A stretch of DNA of 64,000 bases from Citrobacter tructae (GCF_004684345.1 NZ_CP038469.1:3782001-3846000), one strand, 5' to 3'. Numbered from the stretch's first letter, positions 42,649 to 52,692 are shown. Translations and numbers: made by a program. Notes: generated by a model from the sequence alone, not told the origin.

Positions 42649-43125
42649 ATGAAAGGTGATGTTAAAATCATAAATTATCTCAATAAACTATTGGGAAATG
42701 AGCTTGTCGCGATCAACCAGTATTTTCTCCATGCCCGAATGTTTAAAAACTGGGGGCTGACTCGCCTCAATGATGTTGAGTACCATGAATCTATCGATGA
42801 GATGAAACACGCCGATAAATATATCGAACGTATTTTATTCTTAGAAGGTCTCCCAAACTTACAGGATCTTGGTAAGTTGGGTATAGGCGAAGATGTTGAA
42901 GAGATGCTGCAATCCGATCTTCGACTCGAACTCGATGGCGCAAAAGATTTACGCGAAGCCATTGCTTATGCCGATAGCGTTCATGACTATGTCAGTCGGG
43001 ACATGATGATAGAGATCCTGACCGATGAAGAAGGGCATATTGACTGGCTTGAAACGGAGCTGGATCTGATTGGAAAACTGGGATTGCAAAATTATCTGCA
43101 GTCGCAAATTAAAGTCAGTGACTAA
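42649..43125 (+). CDS. bfr: Bacterioferritin
   Basis: 158 residues, four-helix bundle. It stores iron with ferroxidase centres (Glu18, Glu51, His54, Glu94, Glu127, His130 region) and haem bound by Met52, seen in HESIDEMKHADKYIER. Its stop overlaps the hopD stop on the opposite strand by 4 bases. Confidence 0.98.
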   Translation: MKGDVKIINYLNKLLGNELVAINQYFLHARMFKNWGLTRLNDVEYHESIDEMKHADKYIERILFLEGLPNLQDLGKLGIGEDVEEMLQSDLRLELDGAKDLREAIAYADSVHDYVSRDMMIEILTDEEGHIDWLETELDLIGKLGLQNYLQSQIKVSD

Positions 43126-43589
43126 ACGCCCTGTATCAGATTTACCCCGCCAATAATAAAACCCGCAGCCGCCAGATATGGCCCAAATGGCAGCGGGTTT
43201 TTTAGTCGCATTTTGCCATGTCTGATACATTCAACTCCCATCATGCAGCAGGCTAAGCAAGCAGCCAGGAAGACTAAAAGCGGTAATGATTCCCACCGGT
43301 GCCAGGCACCCAACGCGGCGAGGAATTTTATATCGCCATAGCCTAATCCTTCATATTTCCGCACCAGGCGATAGCTCCAGTAGATCAAAGAAAACGCGCA
43401 ATAGCCTACTATGGCCCCCCAAAGTGCGCCGGATAGCAATGCCGGTTCACAGCACTGGTAGTAAAGAAGACCACACCAGAGAAGAGGGCAGGTAAATTTG
43501 TCGGGTAATAACCCGGTGCGTAAATCCTCGAGCCAAAGCAGCCCGCATAATGAGATGTAGAGAAACAGAAAGGGGAGGCCGGTGTACAT
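43122..43589 (-). CDS. hopD: HopD, prepilin-peptidase-like membrane protein without methylase domain
   Basis: 155 residues from the ATG at 43589, the Salmonella HopD size. It is the C-terminal half of type 4 prepilin peptidases (family A24). Both aspartate motifs remain: LEDLRTGLLPD and GYGDIKFLAALGAW, with about five membrane segments. The N-terminal methyltransferase domain with its cysteine motif found in full-length GspO/PilD is absent, and no gsp gene is seen. In E. coli a full-length GspO sits here at the end of a gsp operon. The ORF could extend to 43661, but that adds 24 residues without homology. Confidence 0.85.
   Translation of the reverse strand: MYTGLPFLFLYISLCGLLWLEDLRTGLLPDKFTCPLLWCGLLYYQCCEPALLSGALWGAIVGYCAFSLIYWSYRLVRKYEGLGYGDIKFLAALGAWHRWESLPLLVFLAACLACCMMGVECIRHGKMRLKNPLPFGPYLAAAGFIIGGVNLIQGV
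43158..43205 (+). terminator. Possible bfr terminator inside hopD coding sequence
   Basis: AAAACCCGC and GCGGGTTTT (9-base perfect arms) with a 26-base structured loop, followed by TTTTT, lies 33 bases after bfr but within the antisense hopD gene. It may end bfr transcripts. Confidence 0.5.
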
Positions 43590-43765
43590 GCGCGAATCCT
43601 CTGTGGCAAGAGATGCCACCTTCAAGCAAACATGTCGGTCATACAAGGCTTGATTGCTCATTACGTTTGCTTCCTTCCAGAAAAATTACGGCGTACAAAA
43701 TCCCCAGCAATCAAAGCGGAATAGCGTTCGCATTACCGGCTGAGTGATTAATATCTACGCGGCAC
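43590..43765. other. Gap between hopD and the S10 promoter
   Basis: 176 bases before the S10 promoter with no supported gene. It holds the hopD upstream region. Nothing further seen. Confidence 0.6.
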
Positions 43766-43793
43766 TTGCGTAAGGCTGAGATTTACGTATAAT
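43766..43793 (+). promoter_or_regulatory. S10 operon promoter
   Basis: TTGCGT, 16 bases, TATAAT: same arrangement as the E. coli S10 promoter, 177 bases before rpsJ. Confidence 0.9.
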
Positions 43794-43799
43794 GCGCGG

Positions 43800-43969
43800 G
43801 CTTGTCTAATATTGACAGCGGTTCGATATGAGCCACCGGTATTGCGAAAGCGATACCAGACAATGTTCCCAATCGGGGAACTCTGTAAGAACGGTTACAC
43901 TCTCCCATCAATCGTAATGGGTTTGAGGAGTAACTATTTCGTCTATAAAATAATTGGAGCTCTGGTCTC
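43800..43969 (+). promoter_or_regulatory. S10 leader, L4 autoregulation region
   Basis: About 170 bases of leader with a hairpin GTTCCC-AATCG-GGGAAC (43865-43881) and a later stem CCCAT...ATGGG (43913-43930) before a TTTGAGG run. In E. coli ribosomal protein L4 binds this leader, causing NusA-dependent attenuation and translational repression of rpsJ. Confidence 0.85.
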
Positions 43970-44281
43970 ATGCAGAACCAAAGAATCCGTATCCGTTTGA
44001 AAGCGTTTGATCATCGTCTGATTGATCAATCAACCGCGGAAATCGTCGAGACTGCCAAGCGCACTGGTGCGCAGGTTCGTGGTCCGATCCCGCTGCCGAC
44101 CCGCAAAGAGCGCTTTACCGTTCTGATCTCTCCGCACGTTAACAAAGACGCGCGTGATCAGTACGAAATTCGCACTCACAAGCGTCTGGTTGACATCGTT
44201 GAGCCAACTGAAAAAACCGTTGATGCTCTGATGCGTCTGGACCTGGCTGCCGGTGTAGACGTGCAGATCAGCCTGGGTTAA
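43970..44281 (+). CDS. rpsJ: 30S ribosomal protein S10
   Basis: 103 residues, head of the 30S subunit; also NusE in transcription antitermination. First gene of the S10 operon, after the L4-regulated leader. Confidence 0.98.
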
Positions 44282-44313
44282 TCAGGTCATCGAGCGATTG
44301 AGAGGTTGATACA

Positions 44314-44943
44314 ATGATTGGTTTAGTCGGTAAAAAAGTGGGTATGACCCGCATCTTCACTGAAGATGGCGTATCTATCCCAGTAACCGTTATCGAAGTT
44401 GAAGCAAACCGCGTTACTCAGATCAAAGATCTGGCTAACGATGGCTATCGCGCTGTTCAGGTTACCACTGGTGCTAAAAAAGCTAACCGTGTAACCAAGC
44501 CGGAAGCTGGTCACTTTGCTAAAGCTGGCGTAGAAGCTGGCCGCGGCCTGTGGGAGTTCCGTCTGGCAGATGGTGAAGAATACACCGTTGGTCAGAACAT
44601 TAGCGTTGAACTGTTTGCTGACGTTAAAAAAGTTGACGTAACTGGCACCTCTAAAGGTAAAGGTTTCGCAGGTACCGTTAAGCGCTGGAACTTCCGTACC
44701 CAGGACGCAACTCACGGTAACTCCTTGTCTCACCGCGTTCCGGGTTCTATCGGTCAGAACCAGACTCCGGGCAAAGTGTTCAAAGGCAAGAAAATGGCAG
44801 GTCAGATGGGTAACGAGCGTGTCACCGTTCAGAGCCTTGACGTAGTACGCGTTGACGCTGAGCGCAACCTGCTGCTGGTTAAAGGTGGTGTTCCGGGTGC
44901 GACCGGTTGCGACCTGATCGTTAAACCAGCTGTGAAGGCGTAA
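44314..44943 (+). CDS. rplC: 50S ribosomal protein L3
   Basis: 209 residues, early 50S assembly protein near the peptidyl transferase centre. Contains the methylated Gln region GNQ type (IGQNQTPGKVFKGKKM). Ribosome binding site GAGAGG. Confidence 0.98.
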   Translation: MIGLVGKKVGMTRIFTEDGVSIPVTVIEVEANRVTQIKDLANDGYRAVQVTTGAKKANRVTKPEAGHFAKAGVEAGRGLWEFRLADGEEYTVGQNISVELFADVKKVDVTGTSKGKGFAGTVKRWNFRTQDATHGNSLSHRVPGSIGQNQTPGKVFKGKKMAGQMGNERVTVQSLDVVRVDAERNLLLVKGGVPGATGCDLIVKPAVKA

Positions 44944-44953
44944 GGGGATAGCA

Positions 44954-45559
44954 ATGGAATTAGTATTGAAAGACGCGCAGAGCGCGCTGACTGTTTCCGA
45001 AACTACCTTCGGTCGTGATTTCAACGAAGCGCTGGTTCACCAGGTTGTTGTTGCTTATGCAGCTGGTGCTCGTCAGGGTACTCGTGCTCAGAAGACTCGT
45101 GCTGAAGTAACTGGTTCAGGCAAAAAGCCGTGGCGCCAGAAAGGTACCGGCCGTGCGCGTTCAGGTTCTATCAAGAGCCCGATCTGGCGTTCCGGTGGCG
45201 TAACCTTCGCTGCTCGCCCGCAGGACCACAGTCAAAAAGTTAACAAAAAGATGTACCGCGGCGCGCTGAAAAGCATTCTGTCCGAACTGGTACGTCAGGA
45301 TCGTCTGATCGTTGTCGAATCATTCTCTGTAGAAGCGCCTAAAACTAAGCTGCTGGCACAGAAACTGAAAGACATGGCTCTGGAAGATGTGCTGATCATC
45401 ACCGGTGAGCTGGACGAAAACCTGTTCCTGGCTGCGCGCAACCTGCACAAGGTTGACGTACGCGATGCAACTGGTATCGACCCGGTTAGCCTGATCGCCT
45501 TCGACAAAGTCGTAATGACTGCTGATGCTGTTAAGCAAGTTGAGGAGATGCTGGCATGA
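44954..45559 (+). CDS. rplD: 50S ribosomal protein L4
   Basis: 201 residues; the extended loop (about 45-95, basic, KPWRQKGTGRARSG) lines the exit tunnel. It also represses the S10 operon by binding the leader. Overlaps rplW by 4 bases. Confidence 0.98.
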   Translation: MELVLKDAQSALTVSETTFGRDFNEALVHQVVVAYAAGARQGTRAQKTRAEVTGSGKKPWRQKGTGRARSGSIKSPIWRSGGVTFAARPQDHSQKVNKKMYRGALKSILSELVRQDRLIVVESFSVEAPKTKLLAQKLKDMALEDVLIITGELDENLFLAARNLHKVDVRDATGIDPVSLIAFDKVVMTADAVKQVEEMLA

Positions 45560-45858
45560 TTCGTGAAGAACGTTTGCTGAAGGTGCTGCGTGCACCGCAC
45601 GTTTCTGAAAAAGCGTCTGCTGCGATGGAAAAAACCAATACCATCGTTCTCAAAGTTGCTAAAGACGCGACCAAAGCAGAAATCAAAGCTGCTGTGCAGA
45701 AACTGTTTGAAGTCGAAGTCGAAGTCGTTAACACCCTGGTAGTTAAAGGGAAAGTTAAACGTCACGGACAGCGTATCGGTCGTCGTAGCGACTGGAAAAA
45801 AGCTTACGTCACCCTGAAGGAAGGCCAGAATCTGGACTTCGTCGGCGGCGCTGAGTAA
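45556..45858 (+). CDS. rplW: 50S ribosomal protein L23
   Basis: 100 residues, at the tunnel exit; docking site for trigger factor and SRP. Start overlaps rplD stop (ATGA). Confidence 0.98.
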   Translation: MIREERLLKVLRAPHVSEKASAAMEKTNTIVLKVAKDATKAEIKAAVQKLFEVEVEVVNTLVVKGKVKRHGQRIGRRSDWKKAYVTLKEGQNLDFVGGAE

Positions 45859-45875
45859 GTCGGAGGAGTAATACA

Positions 45876-46697
45876 ATGGCAGTTGTTAAATGTAAACCGA
45901 CATCTCCGGGTCGTCGCCACGTCGTTAAAGTGGTCAACCCAGAGCTGCACAAGGGCAAACCTTTTGCTCCGCTGGTTGAAAAAAACAGCAAATCCGGTGG
46001 TCGTAACAACAATGGCCGTATCACCACTCGTCACATCGGTGGTGGTCATAAGCAGGCTTATCGTATCGTTGACTTCAAACGCAACAAAGACGGTATCCCG
46101 GCAATTGTTGAACGTCTTGAGTACGATCCGAACCGTTCCGCGAACATCGCGCTGGTTCTGTACAAAGACGGCGAACGTCGTTATATCCTGGCCCCTAAAG
46201 GCCTGAAAGCTGGTGACCAGGTTCAATCTGGCGTTGATGCTGCAATCAAAGCAGGTAACACCCTGCCGATGCGCAATATCCCGGTTGGTTCTACCGTTCA
46301 TAACGTAGAAATGAAACCAGGTAAAGGCGGTCAGCTGGCACGTTCCGCTGGTACTTACGTTCAGATCGTTGCTCGCGATGGTGCTTATGTCACCCTGCGT
46401 CTGCGTTCTGGTGAAATGCGTAAAGTCGAAGCAGACTGCCGTGCAACTCTGGGCGAAGTTGGCAATGCTGAGCATATGCTGCGCGTTCTGGGTAAAGCAG
46501 GTGCTGCACGCTGGCGTGGTGTTCGTCCTACCGTTCGCGGTACTGCGATGAACCCAGTCGATCACCCACATGGTGGTGGTGAAGGTCGTAACTTTGGTAA
46601 GCACCCGGTAACTCCGTGGGGCGTTCAGACCAAAGGTAAGAAGACCCGCAGCAACAAGCGTACTGATAAATTCATCGTACGTCGCCGTAGCAAATAA
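45876..46697 (+). CDS. rplB: 50S ribosomal protein L2
   Basis: 273 residues, peptidyl transferase and subunit-bridge protein; the motif MNPVDHPHGGGEGRNFGKHP near the C terminus is intact, including the essential His229. Confidence 0.98.
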   Translation: MAVVKCKPTSPGRRHVVKVVNPELHKGKPFAPLVEKNSKSGGRNNNGRITTRHIGGGHKQAYRIVDFKRNKDGIPAIVERLEYDPNRSANIALVLYKDGERRYILAPKGLKAGDQVQSGVDAAIKAGNTLPMRNIPVGSTVHNVEMKPGKGGQLARSAGTYVQIVARDGAYVTLRLRSGEMRKVEADCRATLGEVGNAEHMLRVLGKAGAARWRGVRPTVRGTAMNPVDHPHGGGEGRNFGKHPVTPWGVQTKGKKTRSNKRTDKFIVRRRSK

Positions 46698-46713
46698 TTT
46701 TAGAGGATAAGCC

Positions 46714-46992
46714 ATGCCACGTTCTCTCAAGAAAGGTCCTTTTATTGACCTGCACTTGCTGAAGAAGGTAGAGAAAGCGGTGGAAAGCGGAGACAAGAAG
46801 CCCCTGCGCACTTGGTCCCGTCGTTCAACGATCTTTCCTAACATGATCGGTTTGACCATCGCTGTCCATAATGGTCGTCAGCACGTTCCGGTATTTGTTT
46901 CCGACGAAATGGTCGGTCACAAACTGGGTGAATTCGCACCGACTCGTACTTATCGCGGCCATGCTGCTGATAAAAAAGCGAAGAAGAAATAA
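46714..46992 (+). CDS. rpsS: 30S ribosomal protein S19
   Basis: 92 residues, head protein near the A-site finger. Start [21 protein letters not shown]. Confidence 0.98.
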
Positions 46993-47006
46993 GGTAGGAG
47001 GAAGAG

Positions 47007-47339
47007 ATGGAAACTTTAGCTCAACATCGCCATGCTCGTTCTTCTGCTCAGAAGGTTCGCCTTGTTGCAGACCTGATTCGCGGTAAGAAAGTGTCGCAGG
47101 CTCTGGATATTCTGACCTACACCAATAAGAAAGCGGCTGTACTGGTTAAGAAAGTCCTGGAATCTGCCATTGCTAACGCTGAACACAACGATGGCGCTGA
47201 CATTGACGATCTGAAAGTTACGAAAATTTTCGTAGACGAAGGCCCTAGCATGAAGCGCATTATGCCGCGTGCAAAAGGTCGTGCAGATCGCATCCTGAAG
47301 CGCACCAGCCACATTACTGTGGTTGTGTCCGATCGCTGA
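47007..47339 (+). CDS. rplV: 50S ribosomal protein L22
   Basis: 110 residues; its beta hairpin forms the tunnel constriction and is a site of macrolide resistance mutations; the loop MPRAKGRADRILKRTSHI shows no deletion. Confidence 0.98.
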   Translation: METLAQHRHARSSAQKVRLVADLIRGKKVSQALDILTYTNKKAAVLVKKVLESAIANAEHNDGADIDDLKVTKIFVDEGPSMKRIMPRAKGRADRILKRTSHITVVVSDR

Positions 47340-47356
47340 GACTCTGGAGACTAGCA

Positions 47357-48055
47357 ATGGGTCAGAAAGTACATCCTAATGGTATTCGCCTGGGTATTGT
47401 AAAACCATGGAATTCAACCTGGTTTGCGAACACCAAAGAATTCGCTGACAACCTGGACAGCGATTTTAAAGTACGTCAGTACCTGACTAAGGAACTGGCT
47501 AAAGCGTCTGTATCTCGTATCGTTATCGAGCGTCCGGCTAAGAGCATCCGTGTGACCATTCACACCGCTCGCCCGGGTATCGTTATCGGTAAGAAAGGCG
47601 AAGACGTAGAAAAACTGCGCAAAGTCGTAGCTGATATTGCTGGCGTACCTGCCCAGATCAATATCGCCGAAGTGCGTAAGCCTGAACTGGACGCAAAATT
47701 GGTTGCTGACAGCATCACTTCTCAGCTGGAACGTCGCGTTATGTTCCGTCGTGCTATGAAGCGTGCTGTACAGAACGCAATGCGTCTGGGCGCTAAAGGT
47801 ATTAAAGTTGAAGTTAGCGGCCGTCTGGGCGGCGCGGAAATCGCACGTACCGAATGGTACCGCGAAGGTCGCGTACCTCTGCACACTCTGCGTGCTGACA
47901 TCGACTACAACACCTCTGAAGCGCACACCACTTACGGTGTAATCGGCGTTAAGGTATGGATCTTCAAAGGCGAGATCCTGGGTGGTATGGCTGCTGTTGA
48001 ACAACCGGAACCGGCTGCTCAACCTAAAAAGCAGCAGCGTAAAGGCCGTAAATAA
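47357..48055 (+). CDS. rpsC: 30S ribosomal protein S3
   Basis: 232 residues (E. coli 233); KH domain with GKKGEDVEKLR near 75. Forms the mRNA entry helicase site with S4 and S5. Confidence 0.98.
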   Translation: MGQKVHPNGIRLGIVKPWNSTWFANTKEFADNLDSDFKVRQYLTKELAKASVSRIVIERPAKSIRVTIHTARPGIVIGKKGEDVEKLRKVVADIAGVPAQINIAEVRKPELDAKLVADSITSQLERRVMFRRAMKRAVQNAMRLGAKGIKVEVSGRLGGAEIARTEWYREGRVPLHTLRADIDYNTSEAHTTYGVIGVKVWIFKGEILGGMAAVEQPEPAAQPKKQQRKGRK

Positions 48056-48477
<422 letters not shown>

Positions 48478-48478
<1 letters not shown>

Positions 48479-48669
48479 TGAAAGCAAAAGAGCTGCGTGA
48501 GAAGAGTGTTGAAGAGCTGAACACCGAGCTGCTGAATCTGCTGCGTGAGCAGTTCAACCTGCGTATGCAGGCTGCAAGTGGCCAGCTGCAACAGTCTCAC
48601 CTGTTGAAGCAAGTGCGTCGTGATGTCGCACGCGTTAAGACTTTACTGACTGAGAAGGCGGGTGCGTAA
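48478..48669 (+). CDS. rpmC: 50S ribosomal protein L29
   Basis: 63 residues, two-helix protein at the tunnel exit beside L23. Overlaps rplP and rpsQ by one base each. Confidence 0.98.
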
Positions 48670-48923
48670 TGACCGATAAAATCCGTACTCTGCAAGGTCG
48701 TGTTGTTAGCGACAAAATGGAGAAATCCATTGTTGTTGCTATCGAACGTTTCGTGAAACACCCGATCTACGGTAAATTCATCAAGCGTACGACCAAACTG
48801 CACGTACATGACGAGAACAACGAATGCGGTACTGGTGACGTGGTTGAAATCCGCGAATGCCGTCCGCTGTCCAAGACTAAGTCCTGGACGCTGGTTCGCG
48901 TTGTAGAGAAAGCTGTTCTGTAA
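48669..48923 (+). CDS. rpsQ: 30S ribosomal protein S17
   Basis: 84 residues, early 16S rRNA 5' domain assembly protein. Last gene of the S10 operon, followed by a terminator. Confidence 0.98.
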   Translation: MTDKIRTLQGRVVSDKMEKSIVVAIERFVKHPIYGKFIKRTTKLHVHDENNECGTGDVVEIRECRPLSKTKSWTLVRVVEKAVL

Positions 48924-48945
48924 TAGAGTATGCATTCTCAACGAA

Positions 48946-48977
48946 TAAACGGCTCAGCGATGAGCCGTTTATTTTTT
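48946..48977 (+). terminator. S10 operon terminator
   Basis: TAAACGGCTCA and TGAGCCGTTTA arms with a 4-base loop, then TTTTTT; 23 bases after rpsQ. Confidence 0.92.
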
Positions 48978-49001
48978 CTACCCATATCGTTGAAGCGGTG
49001 T

Positions 49002-49085
49002 TATAATGCCGCGCCCCCGATATGGGGCTTTTTAACGACCTGATTTTCGGGTCTCAGTAGTAGTTGACATTAGCGGAGCACTAAA
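49002..49085 (+). promoter_or_regulatory. spc operon promoter and leader
   Basis: TATAAT -10 at 49002-49007 with a poor -35 region, then about 70 bases of leader before rplN. Sequence matches the arrangement of the strong E. coli spc promoter. Confidence 0.85.
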
Positions 49086-49457
49086 ATGATCCAAGAACAG
49101 ACTATGCTGAACGTCGCCGACAACTCCGGTGCACGTCGCGTAATGTGTATCAAGGTTCTGGGTGGCTCGCACCGTCGCTACGCAGGCGTAGGCGACATCA
49201 TCAAGATCACCATCAAGGAAGCAATTCCGCGTGGTAAGGTCAAAAAAGGTGATGTGCTGAAGGCGGTAGTGGTGCGCACCAAGAAGGGTGTTCGTCGCCC
49301 GGACGGTTCTGTCATTCGCTTCGATGGTAATGCATGCGTTATTTTAAACAATAACAGCGAGCAACCTATCGGTACGCGTATTTTTGGGCCGGTAACTCGT
49401 GAACTTCGTAACGAGAAGTTCATGAAAATTATCTCTCTGGCACCAGAAGTACTCTAA
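49086..49457 (+). CDS. rplN: 50S ribosomal protein L14
   Basis: 123 residues, at the 30S/50S bridge B8. First gene of the spc operon. Confidence 0.98.
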
Positions 49458-49467
49458 GGAGCGAATC

Positions 49468-49782
49468 ATGGCAGCGAAGATCCGTCGTGATGACGAAGTT
49501 ATCGTGTTAACCGGTAAAGATAAAGGTAAACGCGGTAAAGTAAAAAATGTCCTGTCTTCCGGCAAGGTCATTGTTGAAGGTATCAACCTGGTTAAGAAAC
49601 ATCAGAAGCCGGTTCCGGCCCTGAACCAACCAGGCGGCATTGTAGAGAAAGAAGCAGCTATTCAGATCTCTAACCTTGCTATCTTCAACGCGGCAACCGG
49701 CAAGGCTGACCGTGTAGGCTTTAGATTCGAAGACGGCAAAAAAGTCCGTTTCTTCAAGTCTAACAGCGAAACTATCAAGTAA
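49468..49782 (+). CDS. rplX: 50S ribosomal protein L24
   Basis: 104 residues with an N-terminal KOW motif (DEVIVLTGKDKGKRGKV); assembly initiator of the 50S subunit. Confidence 0.98.
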   Translation: MAAKIRRDDEVIVLTGKDKGKRGKVKNVLSSGKVIVEGINLVKKHQKPVPALNQPGGIVEKEAAIQISNLAIFNAATGKADRVGFRFEDGKKVRFFKSNSETIK

Positions 49783-49796
49783 TTTGGAGTAGTACG

Positions 49797-50336
49797 ATGG
49801 CGAAACTGCATGATTACTACAAAGACGAAGTAGTCGCTAAACTCATGACTGAGTTTAACTACAATTCTGTCATGCAAGTCCCTCGGGTCGAGAAGATCAC
49901 CCTGAACATGGGTGTTGGTGAAGCGATCGCTGACAAGAAACTGCTGGATAACGCAGCAGCTGATCTGACAGCAATCTCCGGTCAAAAACCGTTGATCACC
50001 AAAGCACGCAAATCAGTTGCAGGCTTCAAAATCCGTCAGGGCTATCCGATCGGCTGTAAAGTAACTCTGCGTGGCGAACGCATGTGGGAGTTCTTTGAGC
50101 GCCTGATCACTATTGCTGTTCCACGTATCCGTGACTTCCGTGGCTTGTCCGCTAAGTCTTTCGACGGTCGTGGTAACTACAGCATGGGTGTCCGTGAGCA
50201 GATCATCTTCCCAGAAATCGACTACGATAAAGTCGACCGCGTGCGTGGTTTGGATATTACCATTACCACTACTGCGAAATCTGATGAAGAAGGCCGTGCT
50301 CTGCTGGCTGCCTTTGACTTCCCGTTCCGCAAGTAA
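49797..50336 (+). CDS. rplE: 50S ribosomal protein L5
   Basis: 179 residues, binds 5S rRNA. In E. coli the S8 feedback target lies around the rplX-rplE junction and the rplE start (here about 49783-49860); the region is well conserved. Confidence 0.98.
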   Translation: MAKLHDYYKDEVVAKLMTEFNYNSVMQVPRVEKITLNMGVGEAIADKKLLDNAAADLTAISGQKPLITKARKSVAGFKIRQGYPIGCKVTLRGERMWEFFERLITIAVPRIRDFRGLSAKSFDGRGNYSMGVREQIIFPEIDYDKVDRVRGLDITITTTAKSDEEGRALLAAFDFPFRK

Positions 50337-50350
50337 GGTAGGGTTACTGA

Positions 50351-50656
50351 ATGGCTAAGCAATCAATGAAAGCACGCGAAGTTAAGCGCGTAGCTTTAGC
50401 TGATAAGTACTTCGCAAAACGCGCTGAACTGAAAGCTATTATCTCTGATGTGAACGCGACCGACGAAGATCGTTGGAACGCAGTTCTGAAGCTGCAGTCT
50501 CTGCCGCGTGATTCCAGCCCGTCTCGTCAGCGTAACCGCTGCCGTCAAACAGGTCGTCCGCATGGCTATGTGGGCAAGTTCGGGTTGAGCCGTATCAAGT
50601 TACGTGAAGCCGCTATGCGCGGTGAAGTACCAGGCTTGAAAAAGGCTAGCTGGTAA
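50351..50656 (+). CDS. rpsN: 30S ribosomal protein S14
   Basis: 101 residues, the long form without the zinc-binding CxxC pairs, as in other enterobacteria. Confidence 0.98.
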   Translation: MAKQSMKAREVKRVALADKYFAKRAELKAIISDVNATDEDRWNAVLKLQSLPRDSSPSRQRNRCRQTGRPHGYVGKFGLSRIKLREAAMRGEVPGLKKASW

Positions 50657-50686
50657 TTACCAATTGAATCACGGGAGTAAAGACAG

Positions 50687-51079
50687 ATGAGCATGCAAGA
50701 TCCGATCGCGGATATGCTGACCCGTATCCGTAACGGTCAGGCCGCGAATAAAGCTGCGGTCACCATGCCTTCCTCCAAGCTGAAAGTGGCAATTGCCAAC
50801 GTGCTGAAGGAAGAAGGTTTTATTGAAGATTTTAAAGTTGAAGGCGACACCAAGCCGGAACTGGAACTTACTCTTAAGTATTTCCAGGGTAAAGCTGTTG
50901 TAGAAAGCATTCAGCGTGTCAGTCGCCCAGGTCTGCGTATTTATAAGCGCAAAGACGAGCTGCCAAAAGTTATGGCTGGCATGGGTATCGCAGTTGTTTC
51001 TACCTCTAAAGGTGTTATGACTGATCGTGCAGCGCGCCAAGCTGGTCTTGGTGGCGAAATTATCTGCTACGTAGCCTAA
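50687..51079 (+). CDS. rpsH: 30S ribosomal protein S8
   Basis: 130 residues; central-domain assembly protein and translational repressor of the spc operon. Confidence 0.98.
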   Translation: MSMQDPIADMLTRIRNGQAANKAAVTMPSSKLKVAIANVLKEEGFIEDFKVEGDTKPELELTLKYFQGKAVVESIQRVSRPGLRIYKRKDELPKVMAGMGIAVVSTSKGVMTDRAARQAGLGGEIICYVA

Positions 51080-51091
51080 TCGGAGGAAAAA

Positions 51092-51625
51092 ATGTCTCGT
51101 GTTGCTAAAGCACCGGTCGTTATTCCTGCCGGCGTTGATGTAAAAATCAACGGTCAGGTTATTACGATCAAAGGTAAGAACGGCGAGCTGACTCGTACTC
51201 TCAACGATGCTGTTGAAGTTAATCATGCAGATAATGCACTGACCTTCGGTCCACGTGATGGTTACGTAGATGGTTGGGCACAGGCTGGTACCGCGCGTGC
51301 CCTGCTGAACTCAATGGTTGTCGGTGTTACCGAAGGCTTCACTAAGAAGCTGCAGCTGGTTGGTGTAGGTTACCGCGCAGCGGTCAAAGGGAATGTAGTA
51401 AACCTGGCTTTAGGTTTCTCTCATCCAGTTGATCATGAGCTGCCGGCAGGTATTACTGCAGAATGTCCGACTCAGACTGAAATCGTGCTGAAAGGCGCTG
51501 ATAAACAGCTGATCGGTCAGGTTGCAGCAGATCTGCGCGCCTACCGTCGTCCTGAGCCTTATAAAGGCAAGGGTGTTCGTTACGCCGACGAAGTCGTGCG
51601 TACCAAAGAGGCTAAGAAGAAGTAA
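51092..51625 (+). CDS. rplF: 50S ribosomal protein L6
   Basis: 177 residues with two repeated RNA-binding domains, near the sarcin-ricin loop. Confidence 0.98.
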   Translation: MSRVAKAPVVIPAGVDVKINGQVITIKGKNGELTRTLNDAVEVNHADNALTFGPRDGYVDGWAQAGTARALLNSMVVGVTEGFTKKLQLVGVGYRAAVKGNVVNLALGFSHPVDHELPAGITAECPTQTEIVLKGADKQLIGQVAADLRAYRRPEPYKGKGVRYADEVVRTKEAKKK

Positions 51626-51988
<363 letters not shown>

Positions 51989-52002
51989 GGTAGAGGTGTA
52001 AG

Positions 52003-52506
52003 ATGGCTCACATCGAAAAACAAGCTGGCGAACTGCAGGAAAAGCTGATCGCGGTTAACCGCGTATCTAAAACCGTAAAAGGTGGTCGTATTTTCTCCTT
52101 CACAGCTCTGACTGTAGTTGGCGATGGTAACGGTCGCGTAGGTTTTGGTTACGGTAAAGCGCGTGAAGTTCCAGCAGCGATCCAGAAAGCGATGGAAAAA
52201 GCCCGTCGCAATATGATTAACGTCGCGCTGAACCACGGCACCCTGCAGCACCCGGTTAAGGGTACTCACACGGGTTCTCGTGTCTTCATGCAGCCGGCTT
52301 CCGAAGGTACCGGTATCATCGCCGGTGGTGCAATGCGCGCCGTTCTGGAAGTCGCTGGAGTTCGTAACGTTCTGGCTAAAGCGTATGGTTCCACCAACCC
52401 GATTAACGTGGTTCGTGCAACTATCGATGGTTTGGAAAATATGAAATCTCCGGAAATGGTCGCTGCCAAGCGTGGTAAATCCGTTGAAGAAATTCTGGGG
52501 AAATAA
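52003..52506 (+). CDS. rpsE: 30S ribosomal protein S5
   Basis: 167 residues; mRNA entry and fidelity protein. The loop VNRVSKTVKGGRIFSF, site of spectinomycin-resistance mutations in E. coli, is wild type. Confidence 0.98.
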   Translation: MAHIEKQAGELQEKLIAVNRVSKTVKGGRIFSFTALTVVGDGNGRVGFGYGKAREVPAAIQKAMEKARRNMINVALNHGTLQHPVKGTHTGSRVFMQPASEGTGIIAGGAMRAVLEVAGVRNVLAKAYGSTNPINVVRATIDGLENMKSPEMVAAKRGKSVEEILGK

Positions 52507-52509
52507 ACC

Positions 52510-52689
52510 ATGGCAAAGACTATTAAAATTACTCAAACCCGCAGTGCAATCGGTCGTCTGCCGAAACACAAGGCAACGCTGCTTGGCCTGGGTCTGCGTC
52601 GTATTGGTCACACCGTAGAACGCGAGGATACTCCTGCTGTTCGTGGTATGGTCAACGCGGTTTCCTTCATGGTTAAAGTTGAGGAGTAA
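52510..52689 (+). CDS. rpmD: 50S ribosomal protein L30
   Basis: 59 residues, from ATG at 52510, starting [20 protein letters not shown]. It lies between rpsE and rplO, as in E. coli. The reading was made directly from the DNA. Confidence 0.97.
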
Positions 52690-52692
52690 GAG

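Noticed and set aside
43812..44000. Short frame in the S10 leader
   Set aside because: Lies in the L4-regulated leader and overlaps rpsJ; no known leader peptide at this operon.
45804..46859. 351-codon frame antisense to rplB
   Set aside because: Same effect of codon bias; no homology expected, and rplB is unmistakable.
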